From assembly GCA_037355855.1 (NCBI GenBank), contig CM074768.1, positions 310,001 through 374,000 on the forward strand: DNA of 64,000 nt, read 5' to 3'. The notes under the pieces are model-generated. The model had not been told where the DNA came from and made no database searches. It saw only the letters and a list, made by a program, of their open reading frames with translations. Position numbers and translations under genes: made by a program. Positions 1 through 10,299 of this stretch are shown here, in pieces (position 1 is the stretch's first letter; every line of letters begins with the position of its first letter). The DNA is from Pseudo-nitzschia pungens (taxonomy: Eukaryota > Bacillariophyta > Bacillariophyceae > Bacillariales > Bacillariaceae).

Positions 1-2772
1 GGAAGCTCGGAAACGGTTCGAATCCGCTCCGAGGTCGGGCTCGGAGGTTGGCGAAAGCCGGATCCGGTCCTTCCGTTGCGTTCCCCGGAACGATTTGCTC
101 GGCTCGACTCGGCAAGAGCGGTCCACCTCGTTCCGTTCCCGCAATCGTCTGCGCGCAGACCATCCGTACGGTACGGTAGGATAGGCAATGCGGACAGGAA
201 CGCGCCTTCCGGAGCGAAACGGCCTAGCGTACCGGTAGAGCGAGAACTCGTGCAGCGCGGTCCCCGGGACCCGGCCGATGTCCCAACAAACCCGCAAAAA
301 CATTCGAAAATCGCTGGCTGTTTGTTCGCTTTCCGACACTACTATTGTTGCGAGTTGCGAACGGGAAGGGCGCCACTGCACCGGAGCGGATCGCGGAACA
401 ATGAAACGAAATGAAACGAAACGAAATGAAATGAAATGGATGCATAGTATATCGATGGACCACACAACGAGCGGCCTCGCCCGTCGCCGTGCGCCTTTGG
501 AACAACTGCATTGCACGAATTTCCTGTACGGTACATCATCACACGATGGGTGACCCGTTTTGCACCACGACTACGGTACCGTACGGTACCCTATCGATGG
601 AGGCCAATCCCATCGGGGTGGACGGACGATCTGCATTTGTGAGCCATCGTGCGGATGCGAGGAACGAACACTCCATCCCATGGTTGCGACTTTCTCCATC
701 GCTCACTGGCTTGCTCACTTTCTCTCTCTCTCTCTCTCCATCGATCGCTTCGCAGCGAATACATAAAAAAATACGTAGTAATAATTATATATAAATGATT
801 CATCAGCAATACTACCGGTACGAATGGCAGCACTACAAATACTCGCACGTTCTTGCTCGTTGGTACGACCAACCTCCGATCCCTTTCGCTGCTGGCCCGT
901 TTCGAAACCATTGCTGGGATGCTGTTCGGTGCGGTGCGGTGCGCCTTGCCCGTCGCTGGATGATTGTTGCGTGCGTCGTTCCGATCGCAAAATGAATGAC
1001 ACACACACACACACACCGCCGCAACCAACCATCCATCCATCCAACCCTTCTTGTTGTTCCGTTGCATTCTGTACTTTGTACTTTTACTGTTGTTCCGTTC
1101 CATTGCATTCTGTTCCGTTGTGTTCCGTTCCATTCCGTTCCCTTCCGTTGTGTTTGGTTTGGTTTGGAAGAGATGCAATTCGGGAGGGAAGATTGGATTC
1201 CGAACGCCTTTCCTTCCCTTGCCAACACCGAGGTTGGGCTAAGATACCGTAATTACTGCTCGCACGAAGAACCAAACGATAGAAGAACGCGGAAGAGAGA
1301 GGAACCAAACTTCTCGTTCTTGGTCGTCGAGAAGATGGAGAAGATAATTACCGCTTCTACATCCACAAGTACAAGTAGGTAAGTTACGGGTAAGGTACAA
1401 GAACTTTGACCGGGACAGCAACGTACCGGTACTACCACTCTCGGTTTTGGTTGGCATCGGCATCTCTCGTCGTGTTCAAGAAACAGCCGAAGCCAACTCC
1501 GCGTACCGTACACTTATACCAGTCCCGCGGAAGAAGTCCCACAAGCGTCTGTTGGTCGGCTGCTCCGTCAAAGATACGGTACAGTATTTCTTTGTTCCCA
1601 AGAATGCTTTTTTCGATCTCAATCTCAATAAATACTACTACTACTACTACTACTACTAGTAAGAAGCAAAACAATCACGAACCACGAGTGAGTGAGTCTC
1701 CCGAGCGTCATTCGATTGTGTTCTTTCTTGTGGCGCGTGTCATTCTCCCCAACGTTCGTCATTGGAGAGGGGTGCGTCATGCTTCTACTGGTTCGCTGGA
1801 TTTTCGGCGTCTGTTAAGTACAACACACGCACCCATTTCGCGGGTGCGTCATTTCTCGTTACTCGGGGTTTGTCATTCATTTTTAGAACGGATTCCTGGC
1901 ACATTCTGTCAGTCAACCAGCGGAAGCACCGGCCAATGAGTCGCTCCCCCAGCGGATATTCCATCTGGAGGCGTGTCTGCTTCCCGTTCGGAGGGATCGG
2001 AGTCGGATGCTTCTCGATCGCCGAAACCCGTAACGTACGGCACTAAGTTATCTATGGATACGAAACAGTTTGCGCCGGGATTGATGATTCATTCATTCAT
2101 TCTGACGTTCGGTGTGATGCGTTGGGTTTCTCGGTCCGCGGGGTGTTGCGGCTTGTCTGCCCGACTGCCGACGGAAGTTGACACCGTTCTTCGAGCGGAT
2201 GGCACCCCGGTTCGCGGAACAATAAGATTGAAAATAGGAAACGGACCAAAAGAGAACGAACGAATGGGATGACCCGGTTTGGAATCGTTCACCGTTCAAA
2301 AAACATCAACCAACTAAAGTAGTATTAACTAACATCACCTCTTTTTGAAGTTTTTGGTGATGGTGATCGTGATGGAATGATAAGAACAAATTCGTTACAC
2401 GAGCGAAAACCGTAATTCACTTTCTTGGGTTGTAAATCGTACTTGTCACAATTCCTTTCACCCGCTCTCTCAATCAATCAATCAATCAATCAACCACTGT
2501 AATTTGTTGCATCATTCCATAGATTGCGTTCTTCCATATTCCGACACCAGTCACGAGCCATAATAGACTAGATCATTGCATTGCATCGCATTGCATCGCA
2601 TTACACAGCTTTCCTACATTTTGCATCGCGTTCCATTTTCTTCTTCTTCTCCTCATCTTCCTCCTCCTCGACATCCTGTCCAACGAAAACTCGAACCCTT
2701 CCAACACCGACGACTACCCATAAAACAAACAAACAAACAACCAAACATACAAACAAAAGCAAAACAAACACC
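1..2772. other. Repeat-rich non-coding stretch
   Basis: I see no convincing gene here. It holds low-complexity tracts: a five-base GAAAT/GAAAC tract near 402-440, a CA run near 1000-1013, a TTCCG-like pentamer tract near 1090-1155, a TAC triplet run near 1632-1660, an AATC run near 2471-2490 and CATTG/CATCG pentamers near 2575-2603. Just before the gene at 2773 there is a pyrimidine-rich CT tract (about 2637-2672) followed by AAAC repeats (about 2720-2770), a plausible 5' UTR and promoter region. Confidence 0.6.
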
Positions 2773-3026
2773 ATGATTTCCACCCGCGCCGCCTCCCGAA
2801 TTGTCTTCCGCAACTCCGCCGTTGTCGGTCGACGATCCCTCTCCACCCAGGGCCAGGAAGCCCTCGGACGATTGAAGGATGCCCTCGAACAATACCGTGC
2901 TAAGAAGTAAGTGTTGGAAGAGAACGAGAAAACGCATCGGAAGAAAGCAACACGAGTTAGTTTTCATTGCATCCCGGACTCACAAAAAGTCGCGGTTTCC
3001 GTCCCGCTCTCGCTTTGCTTCGCGGT

Positions 3027-3058
<32 letters not shown>

Positions 3059-3315
3059 CCGCAGCTACCAGCAGGAGCTTCCGTCCCGCTTCAAGAAGGA
3101 GATGGTGGTCCAGTGCCACCGCACCGCCGCTCTGCTGGAAAGCAAGTCCGGCGACGATCGCGCCGTGGCCGTCGAGGGAATCGAGCGCCTGCTGCAAAAC
3201 ATTGGGGTCTTTGGAAACCAGGTCAGCCACGACGACGTCGGAGGTCATTGTGAAGGAACTCGGGGACGAGGAGACCGCCAGGTCGGCCGACAAGATTCTC
3301 CAAAAGGTGCTGTGA
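2773..3315 (+). CDS. Small mitochondrial-type protein, two exons, with a +1 frame break near the 3' end
   Basis: Exon 1 is 2773-2906. The intron is 2907-3064 (GTAAGT donor, CAG acceptor) and contains a TTTTG pentamer run. Exon 2 starts at 3065 and completes an Asn codon. The start region (ATSTRAASRIVF-like, with Arg, Ser and no acidic residues) looks like a mitochondrial presequence, followed by an amphipathic helical body of about 90 residues. I do not recognise the family. Around 3219-3231 the frame changes by one base: the natural continuation, ending in SADKILQKVL and a TGA at 3313-3315, is in the next frame, while the original frame runs on into unlikely sequence. Either one extra G near 3229-3232 is a real or sequencing indel, or a 22-nt GT-AG segment (3220-3241) is removed; the first fits the protein better. 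The gene looks real; its 3' end is uncertain. Confidence 0.6.
2907..3064 (+). other. Spliceosomal intron of the small mitochondrial-type gene
   Basis: A 158-nt intron with donor GTAAGTG and acceptor TTCCGCAG. Removing it joins two frames that are otherwise unrelated. Its 3' part is a T-rich pentamer run (TTTTG units, about 3026-3058) next to the acceptor, which would double as the polypyrimidine tract. Confidence 0.8.
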
Positions 3316-3875
3316 GCGAGCGAACGAACGAACGAACACAAACACCGCGGCCGAGACCATCCACACTAGCAGCACGGCATAATTGTGGTTCGCGAGACGA
3401 GCGCACCGAGCGCAAGAACAGCACAGCACACGAACCATAGCATAGATCACGCAGCGTGGCGTGCACGAAATCTTTTCTTGCCGCCCATCGCTCCACAAAA
3501 AAACACGCCATACAGCACCGACAAGGACAACCACGAGACCACCCATTCTGTACATAGTATTCCATACATATTCGACTATATTATATTATGTATATAATAT
3601 AATATATTATATAGTTACGTGATAAAGCATTAGAAACCATCTATCTAGAACGAACCATCGAACCTGCAATTGTTGCCCGTTGACGCACCTTGCCAGCATC
3701 GCAGCCTCTTGCGTACTCGGAGAGGATGGAAGTGATGGATTGATTGATTCGTTCGTTCGTTCTTCGCAACGACGCACGATCGTCCCAAACGCAAAACCGA
3801 TCCGGTTGCGCTGCTCCGGGAAGGAGGCTGTTTCTTCCCTCGGTTGGGTTGGGGTTGTTTCCTCCAGGGTTCGAA

Positions 3876-3973
3876 CGGAACGGAATGGAATGGAATGGGA
3901 TGGGATGGAATGGAATGGAATGGAATGGAATGGGATGGGATGGGATGGGATGGAATGGGATGGGATGCGATGC
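3876..3973. repeat. GGAAT/GGGAT pentanucleotide array
   Basis: About 98 bp of tandem five-base units alternating between GGAAT and GGGAT, with two degenerate GCGAT units at the right edge. It encodes nothing believable on either strand. Confidence 0.9.
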
Positions 3974-5211
3974 GAAAAAATTGGGATGCCATTCGACGCC
4001 CGAGAGAAGTTTGGATAGCGATGCGCAAAGCGAGTCGTTGCTTCCCGTTCTGGCAAATCACCAACGCATCGCGGCACATTTCCGCAAAAGCATCGGTTCG
4101 CACGCCGGACTCTGCGGTATTCCTTCATCGGTTTTTATTCCTTGATTTGTTCCTCGCTCGTTCGTTCGTTCGTTCGTTCAGTGAGTCAGTCATTCATTTA
4201 GTCAGTCAGTCATTCTTCGGAAGAAAAAGACGAACGAAGGATGGCGCTCCCGCTGCGGTGCGGTTTCGTTTCCGAGAGCCTTGGATTCGATTGGGTTTTG
4301 GTGGATTATTCGTTGCCGTCGCGCGGGTGCCTCGCGGGTTCCGGGAAATTTCGGAGGTGCGTGGGTGGCCAAAACCGGATGGATTGATTGATTCATTCAT
4401 TCCTTCCTTCCTTAATTCCTGCCTTCATTCCGTCCACCGCCATTGCGCCCCGCGGCACCGGATCGGATCGTTCCCCATCCATCCATCTCGGATCTGGCTC
4501 TCGTCTCGTTTCGTCACGGCTGTTGTTTGTCCGTGGGTGGGCTTGGCATTTGTCGTCGGGTGCATGGATTGGTGGATTGATTGATTGACGCATTCATCCA
4601 TTCATTCCTTCATTCGAACGAATGGCAGCAGGACGGGTGCCCCTTCCGATCCATCCATCTCCGCACGACGAGTATTATACATGCATACTCTCTCCGCATC
4701 TCGACGGTACCCGTTCCTCCACCCTCCGACCAGCGGGGAACGCGTTGGGCCGGAAGACATGGCTGGTTGCGCGCTTGCGGTCCCGAAACTAACCAATCCC
4801 GACGCAACTCTCGGACCCGTAGTTCCGTGCCGCCGTGCTGCGAACGGAACGCTCTCGGTGCCTCGCCTCGGCTTGGCTTGATGGATGGTCGGATTCCTTC
4901 CTTCCTTTCTTCCTTCCGTCGTTGTCCTTGCGGGAACGGTATAGTATAGTATAGTACGGTACAGTACAGTAGAGCACAGTGCGATACGGTACGGTGCTGC
5001 GCGGCACAGTTTGCGCATTTCGAGTCTCTTCTCCCCCCGCGCATCGCATCGCAAACCGGAGCGTCGCTCCTTCCCCGTCGATCGGAGTCCAAACCCCGGA
5101 TGGCAACGCTGCGCCATGAGAGCACCCAGAGACGCTTGCTCGCTCGTTTCGTTGACCGGAGCGGGTGGGGTGGGGTGGGGTGGGGGAATAGTGCTTTCCA
5201 AGCCCGATTCC

Positions 5212-5272
5212 ATCCAATCCATCCAATCCAATCCAATCCAATCCAATCCAATCCAATCCAATCCAATCCATC
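5212..5272. repeat. ATCCA pentanucleotide array
   Basis: About twelve near-perfect ATCCA units in tandem. It is preceded at about 5163-5184 by a short GGGGT run, so two different pentamer arrays sit within 110 bp. Confidence 0.9.
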
Positions 5273-5429
5273 CTTCGATGAACGAATGAATCCGTCCATC
5301 CATCGGCTTGGTTCGCTCGCTCCAAGCCCAAAAATATATCGGGACCCGACCTCATGTTGTGGCTCGAGCGCATTGCAATCGATGCGGCAAGGGCATATGG
5401 CTGCGTCTGTGATGATTCCCGGCAAAAAG

Positions 5430-5502
5430 TTCCGGTACAGGGACTCGAACCCTGGTATCCTGCGTGAGAGGCAAGTATGCTAACCACCTACATCATACCG
5501 GA
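5430..5502 (-). tRNA. tRNA-Glu(CTC)
   Basis: It folds as a complete cloverleaf: acceptor TCCGGTA with TACCGGA, anticodon stem CTTGC with GCAGG, loop CTCTCAC giving anticodon CTC, T-arm CAGGG-TTCGAGT-CCCTG, discriminator A. There is no intron and no encoded CCA. A T5 run follows immediately (5424-5428 on this strand), as expected for a Pol III terminator. Confidence 0.95.
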
Positions 5503-5724
5503 AGCTGACGTCTCGCCTGGACTAATATAGAAGTTTTTTCAAGTGACATATTCATTCAAAGCAAACCGATTGACTGACGGGTGTAAGCCGTGACGAAAAA
5601 GCTGCGGACTGGATTGCTGCGAGTCAGTTTGTTCGGTGTTTCTTTGTTGTGTTTGCAAGGATTGTCTGTCCTCACCATCGATGCTCCACAAAACGAGAGG
5701 TTCGTCGGTCGATTGGTCGTTCGC

Positions 5725-6159
5725 TCAAAGCGGTCGTCCGATAGTGGCATCCGCACCGGCATCCGCACCGGCATCCGCACCGGCATCCGCAACGACACAG
5801 TCCAGATACTCGGCGAGCTCGACCCCGCAGTGCTTGCGTCCGCCGAAACTCCCCGTGCCCATGACGGAAGCGTGGCAGCCCGCGTGGGCCTTGGATGCAA
5901 GCTTGCAGGCCGTTGCGTTCTGGATCTTGGCCCGGCATTTGAGCAGGTCCAGGAGCTGATTGTTGGGCCCGGATCCGATCGATTCCAGATCGATCTTCTT
6001 GTTCTTGCGTTTGGTGAGGGGGGCGAGATACTTTTGGCAGGGATCATCAACAACATCATATGATGATGATGATGATGATGTCTTGTTGTTGTTGTTGTTG
6101 TTGTTGTGTGGGATCTTGGCTCCAAAGGCCTTGGACAGTGTCGATCCCTTGACAATCAT
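5725..6159 (-). CDS. Twin CX9C (CHCH-type) small protein, probably mitochondrial
   Basis: A 144-residue single-exon frame starting at an ATG. The C-terminal half has the spacing CKLASKAHAGC and CGVELAEYLDC, two CX9C motifs, the signature of CHCH proteins that are oxidised and trapped in the mitochondrial intermembrane space by the MIA40 route. The first motif follows an additional Cys (LLKCRAK). Residues after the N-terminus contain an Asn run and a Ser run, both translated from microsatellites, and the C-terminus carries an Ala-Asp-Ala-Gly repeat from a 12-bp tandem repeat (about 5745-5795). Which CHCH family member it is cannot be told; assembly factor or small structural protein are both possible. 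A damaged copy of its 5' end lies at 8251-8340. Confidence 0.7.
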   Translation of the reverse strand: MIVKGSTLSKAFGAKIPHNNNNNNNKTSSSSSSYDVVDDPCQKYLAPLTKRKNKKIDLESIGSGPNNQLLDLLKCRAKIQNATACKLASKAHAGCHASVMGTGSFGGRKHCGVELAEYLDCVVADAGADAGADAGADATIGRPL

Positions 6160-7139
6160 GGTCGTGTCACTCGAAGAAGCAAAACAGAGACTGTTGTTGA
6201 CGTCGTGGGTTTCTATTATTATTTTTTATGATGAAAGCAATTTAACAATCGATGAAAAGTGCTTGCATCTTGGGACTAAGGTTACCGGTAATTACCGTAT
6301 CTCTGTGACAGAAGACTAACGTACGGTACCAGGTACGGTAAGGTTAAGGCTAACAACACCTTACAGCACTGACAAGTTACGAAGTAAGGTAACCTTAAAA
6401 GGTTTGCTTCGTAACCTTACTTCTCGTAATCTTACGTCATGCAACACTTTACCTACGGTATGGATAAGGTTTACCGGTAAGTTACCAAAGGAACTTGCTT
6501 CGAACCAGGGGTCATAATACGGTATTAGGCTTCGAACGGTATTGTGGATGATAACCTTTATTAGTACCGGTATGCTTTTGATAGTAACTTACGTACAAGT
6601 AGATGTAAGATTTTTACTTGGACTCGTAATTATCTCAACTTCTTTCATTCCTGTTTGCAAAAAACGCAAGATTGAGATGACCCGGTTTCATTCGTATTAC
6701 TACTATCGTACGTACTAGTACAGTAAATCTTTTTTAAGATCTTACTGTACGTTCAACGTATCTGTACTTCGTATTTCACAATCTTGGTCGTGAATACGTC
6801 GGTCACCTACCGTATCAACAAACCCCTGTGCCGTAGGAGTAAGGTGGAAACCTTACGGGTATGTTTCGGGTCAGACATCGAAATTGCTCGTGCGTACGAG
6901 TACCTGTACAAGTACACGTACGAGTAATTACACGTTCTCGTACGAACGAGTAACGTACGAATGAGAAGGGTTACTGGTGCATGTCCGAACCAATTCCCTT
7001 TCCATCGTCAATATTATGATCTCTTGTCACAAATTCAAAACAACAAATCTTTCAAAACCAAACTCTCATCGTTATCAGCAATATTACCGTACTAGGTACA
7101 CATACACAATATTAGATTGCTACATCCAAAACATTTATC
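6160..7139. other. Intergenic, GTAC- and TAAGGTTAC-rich
   Basis: No gene is seen. Between about 6300 and 6500 the sequence repeats variants of GTAAGGTTAC and its complement. Between about 6885 and 6965 it consists almost wholly of interleaved GTAC, TACGAG and CTCGTA words, many self-complementary. This is one of the densest examples of a motif set that recurs across the window. Confidence 0.5.
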
Positions 7140-7542
7140 ATGGGCATTCTCAAAGTACTATGACTCGTCAAGGCCACAAATCTCGCCGACAAAGATTTCT
7201 TCGGAAAAAGCGACCCGTATGTTCGCTTCGAATTGAAACAAGATAACTACCTGCTGGACGTCGACTATGGCTACCAGAAGAGTTCGATAAAGGAAAAACA
7301 ATCTCAACCCCGTTTGGAACGAAGACTTTTCCTTCAACATCCCGACGCTCGAAAACATGGTGCTGAAGCTCCGAGTGATGGACTCGGATTTTGGATCGAG
7401 AGACGACCAGTGCGGGTGGTGCAAGGTTCGATTGGACAAAGAGGGGATCACCTCCTCTCCCAAGAACTTCGAAAAGGCCGTCGATCGCAAACTTATCCGT
7501 GCCAACGGCAAGATTTTTGTGGCCATCAGTTACAAACCGTGA
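7140..7542 (+). pseudogene. C2-domain protein, broken by a stop and a frameshift
   Basis: The conceptual product is a single C2 domain (calcium-dependent lipid binding): the first beta strand with LVKATNLADKDF, then GKSDPYVRFEL, the NLNPVWNEDFSF motif, and LKLRVMDSDFGSRDD, the usual calcium-loop regions. Two lesions interrupt it. Codon 8 is TGA (7161-7163) inside the first strand. One extra A in the AAAAA run near 7300-7304 shifts frame just before NNLNPVW. The final part (7357-7542) is open to the stop. All domain landmarks are intact in sequence, so the decay is recent, or the assembly has errors. No intron boundaries explain the breaks. Confidence 0.7.
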
Positions 7543-8250
7543 ATAGTAGTAGGAGAATAGCAGATTGTTGTTACAGCAGTGCGGCTGACAAGTTTTCCAA
7601 CACTTCACTTCACTTCACGGAGTACCGAAGGAACTACTAATCAGCAACACGAAGTCATTCTAATAGTGTTCTACAGTATAATAATAAGTGTTATCATATT
7701 AGTAATATCATAATACCAAGTAATGATTATAATCTTAAAGAAATCATGATACAGTAAATCCTTCTTCGAAGCAAAGACTACTTACTCACAAGTAATACGA
7801 CATTCATACGACCCGGAGCATGGTGTTGAAGGATTCTTCGAATTGAGAGCAATCTGCGAAACAGTACTAGTAGTAGTAGTAGTATTACGAGTAGCAACGA
7901 TGAGGAACAGCAGCAGCAACAACAAAAGCAGCAGTTGCAAGAAGTGATGATACCAACACCGTACCTGGTACCAGGTACGGTAATGTTGAGAGTTGAGAGT
8001 GTCTTCTCGAGATCTTGATTACGGGTTGGGTTGTAAGAAGTAGTAGTAGTAGTAGTAGTAGATCATGAATTACTTTTATCGTTGTCCCACGGTACCTGGT
8101 TCGGGTACGAACTCGTATGTGGCTGAACCCTATGTGAATGCATAAATGTACGCACGCACTAACAACACGAAGCAACACATCATAGCCCGATCCAAATAGG
8201 ATGACAGCAAGCAGCCAGCAGCAAAAAACGTATGGGGTTTCGCTAATTAT
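7543..8250. other. Intergenic with TAG-triplet runs
   Basis: AT-rich, with TAG/AGT triplet runs near 7867-7885 and 8038-8061 and a CAG/CAA-rich patch near 7908-7935. I see no gene. Confidence 0.5.
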
Positions 8251-8340
8251 TGTGTGGGATCTTGGCTCAGATGGCCTTGGACCGTGACGATCTCTTGACA
8301 ATCATGGTCCTCGTGTCACTCGAAGAAGTAAAACAGAGAC
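8251..8340 (-). pseudogene. Copied 5' fragment of the twin CX9C gene
   Basis: This stretch matches 6105-6204 closely, including the ATG (8305-8303), the first codons (MIVK, then S-x-x-SKA) and about 40 bp upstream of the start (TCACTCGAAGAAG-x-AAAACAGAGACT). After twelve codons it reads TGA, where the parent reads on. The cysteine motifs are absent. It is a partial, apparently non-functional duplication. Confidence 0.8.
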
Positions 8341-8496
8341 TCTTCACGAACGTTCTACTAGTTTCCACGTGTGATCACCCCCGAAACAGTCCACGATGGG
8401 TAGTCTACTCGATTAAGGAAACGAAGGTGCGAGAACCCAAAGGCCTTGACACTCAACGCTGAGCATGACTGAAAATCACGCTCAAATAAACTTCCC

Positions 8497-9838
8497 CTAC
8501 GGATTGTTTTTCATTACGGTAAACAGCCGAAATTCCTCAGGCAGGCTGGATGTTGAAGTCAAGGTCGAAGTGTCCGACGGAGTAGGCCACGGCGTTGGTG
8601 GAGAAGCAATTGGTTTTTGCGTTGGCCGTGATGCATCGCACGCACATGTACAGACAGTCGGAAACGTCTCCGAGACAAATCGGCAGGAACCCTCCAAATC
8701 ATAAATTCCCAGCGATTCAACCGACAGTATTTGGTCACCACGGGAATAGCCATCTCGCAATGGCGTGTCCCAGACCTCTTGTGTACATTTGTGACATCCA
8801 CACATGAACCACGGAGTGGGAGTGGGTGCCGAGGAGGGCGCCGGTATGTCGCTGTTGGAGATGGTGACGATGGCGTCCTTCCCACCGTTTTGAATGGATT
8901 GGAAGTCAATGTGTACATCGCGAAATTCACCAACAGTGAATGATGGTACTTCGATTGTGTACCTCTCCCCGACCGCTATATTTTCCCGACTCGTCTTGCC
9001 GTTTCCATACTGGCCGCCAGACTCCTTCATGATGACAGTAACGGTGTCAACAAACTCCGGCTTTGCACTCACACCGCTGTTGATTCCGGTTGCACGATTG
9101 TACCCGACGTACCAATCCCAACCGTGTTCTTCTGTTCCATAGTATTCAAGGCGCAGCACTACTACCAGTTCCCCGGTGGAGGACCCGTCGGGCTTCTAGT
9201 CGTCCACGCCGTTCAAGACAAAGGTCCGAGGACTCGACAGTTCCCAGGGCTTGATTGACAGCTGTTGCTTTTCGTACCATCGTAACTGCCAGTTATTGGC
9301 GGGATTGAAACAGTGTGGACCTTCTTCTCCTCCAATATTTCCCATGAGAGAGGAACGATCACCATATTCTTCGCCATTTGCCGTGCTGTGAAGAAGTCCC
9401 AGGCTGTGCCCGATTTCATGCATCTGAACGCTGGGATACGTGTACCAAACGTCTCTGTAATAGCTGCTATCGAAGCTATTGAGTGGAGCAAAGGCACCAA
9501 AGATCTTGCCAGGAGCGAAGCAGAACATCACAAGGTCGTACATTGCTTCGAGACCGACACTTCCACCATAGTTGGCTTCTGCTGCGGCCTTTGCCAGTGC
9601 TCCGAAATCATTTTCATTGGTGTCTTGGTTCATTGGAACATCGACTTTGACGTCAACAAGGCCGGCTGATTCAATGGCATTCTGACCCTAGGAGCAGGCC
9701 TCAAATTGTGTCTTCATGCTTAGAGAATCGTTAAAGATTTCGCTTTTCAGTGTTTCGGCCGAGACTGGTGGAAGCAGCCACTTGCACGCCGAAGGCCACC
9801 AGGGCGATGCATAGGAAATACGTGAAACTCGGCTTCAT
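8497..9838 (-). pseudogene. M11 (gametolysin-type) metalloprotease, broken
   Basis: The frame reading 9633 to 9196 carries HEIGHSLGLLH, the HExxHxxGxxH zinc site, then YGDRSSLMGN (the Met-turn region), and continues after a stop into a beta-rich C-terminal part and a Pro/Thr-rich Cys-containing tail ending at 8497. Upstream, an ATG at 9838 opens a clear signal peptide (FLCIALVAFGVQVAA), but this frame stops at 9733-9731. The piece after it (NDSLSMKTQFEACS, about 9730-9690) is in a different frame and meets TAG (9690-9688), where relatives have an aromatic residue. A further in-frame TAG lies at 9198-9196. So there is one frameshift, two stops and an apparently deleted propeptide. M11 enzymes cleave matrix or cell-wall glycoproteins. 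Confidence 0.75.
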
Positions 9839-10291
9839 GTTTGATAACAATTCAGATTGGGATGATACTGTTTGTAGTCTCCAATCTGTCCATCAAATCG
9901 TATTCGTTGTGGTCCATCGATTGTGATCAACAATCATTCGATTTCGGAGATCCTGTCAAAAATACAGCAATTGTTTCGAGTTTTCTGTTTCGACTCCGAT
10001 CTGTGATCAAACTCTACGCTGAACACGCACAAGTACCGGTAGGTACCGTACGCACCAACACCATACCGGTAGGCTACGAAAACGCTAAAAAGATACGACC
10101 TACGGTAAGGCCTGGTGTGTCGTGTGGCTACTGGTGGTGTACGACTACGGTTAAGGTTACCTACGTTCTCGATTACCACTGAACGGTCGAATTTGATATC
10201 TCGGAAACGTCTCGGGCAAAGGCGCGTACGTACGGTACGGTACTGAGTACGTTCGGTAATTTTACTGTAGGAGGAAAAAGTCGACGGGGAC
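9839..10291. other. Intergenic
   Basis: No gene is seen. It contains GTACCGGTA-type words near 10030-10070 and 10225-10250. Confidence 0.5.
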
Positions 10292-10297
10292 AAAAAA
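10292..10297 (-). terminator. T6 run after the permuted tRNA-Cys
   Basis: Two bases after nucleotide 37 of the 5' half comes a run of six T on the transcribed sense strand. This is the expected Pol III terminator for a gene whose transcript ends in the anticodon loop. The T-run would also supply part of the outer helix of the splicing motif. Confidence 0.75.
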
Positions 10298-10299
10298 CA

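Larger units (their letters stand above)
3316..5429. other. Non-coding, microsatellite-dense stretch
   Basis: No gene is supported. After the stop there is a CGAA run (about 3319-3333), an AT-only palindromic tract (about 3572-3614), the GGAAT-type array at 3876-3973, CGTT and ATTC tetramer runs near 4160-4210 and 4385-4415, a GGGGT run (about 5163-5184) and the ATCCA array at 5212-5272. Open frames here are by-products of the repeats. Confidence 0.6.

Noticed and set aside
3876..3973. Human satellite-like GGAAT contamination
   Set aside because: The flanks are continuous with the rest of the window, and many other unrelated pentamer arrays occur here, so it is a local microsatellite.
7161..7163. 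TGA as selenocysteine in the C2-domain frame
   Set aside because: The codon lies in a hydrophobic beta strand at the very N-terminus, and a separate frameshift follows, so pseudogene decay is simpler.
9196..9198. Programmed stop readthrough in the M11 protease
   Set aside because: A second in-frame TAG, a frameshift and a missing propeptide are also present.
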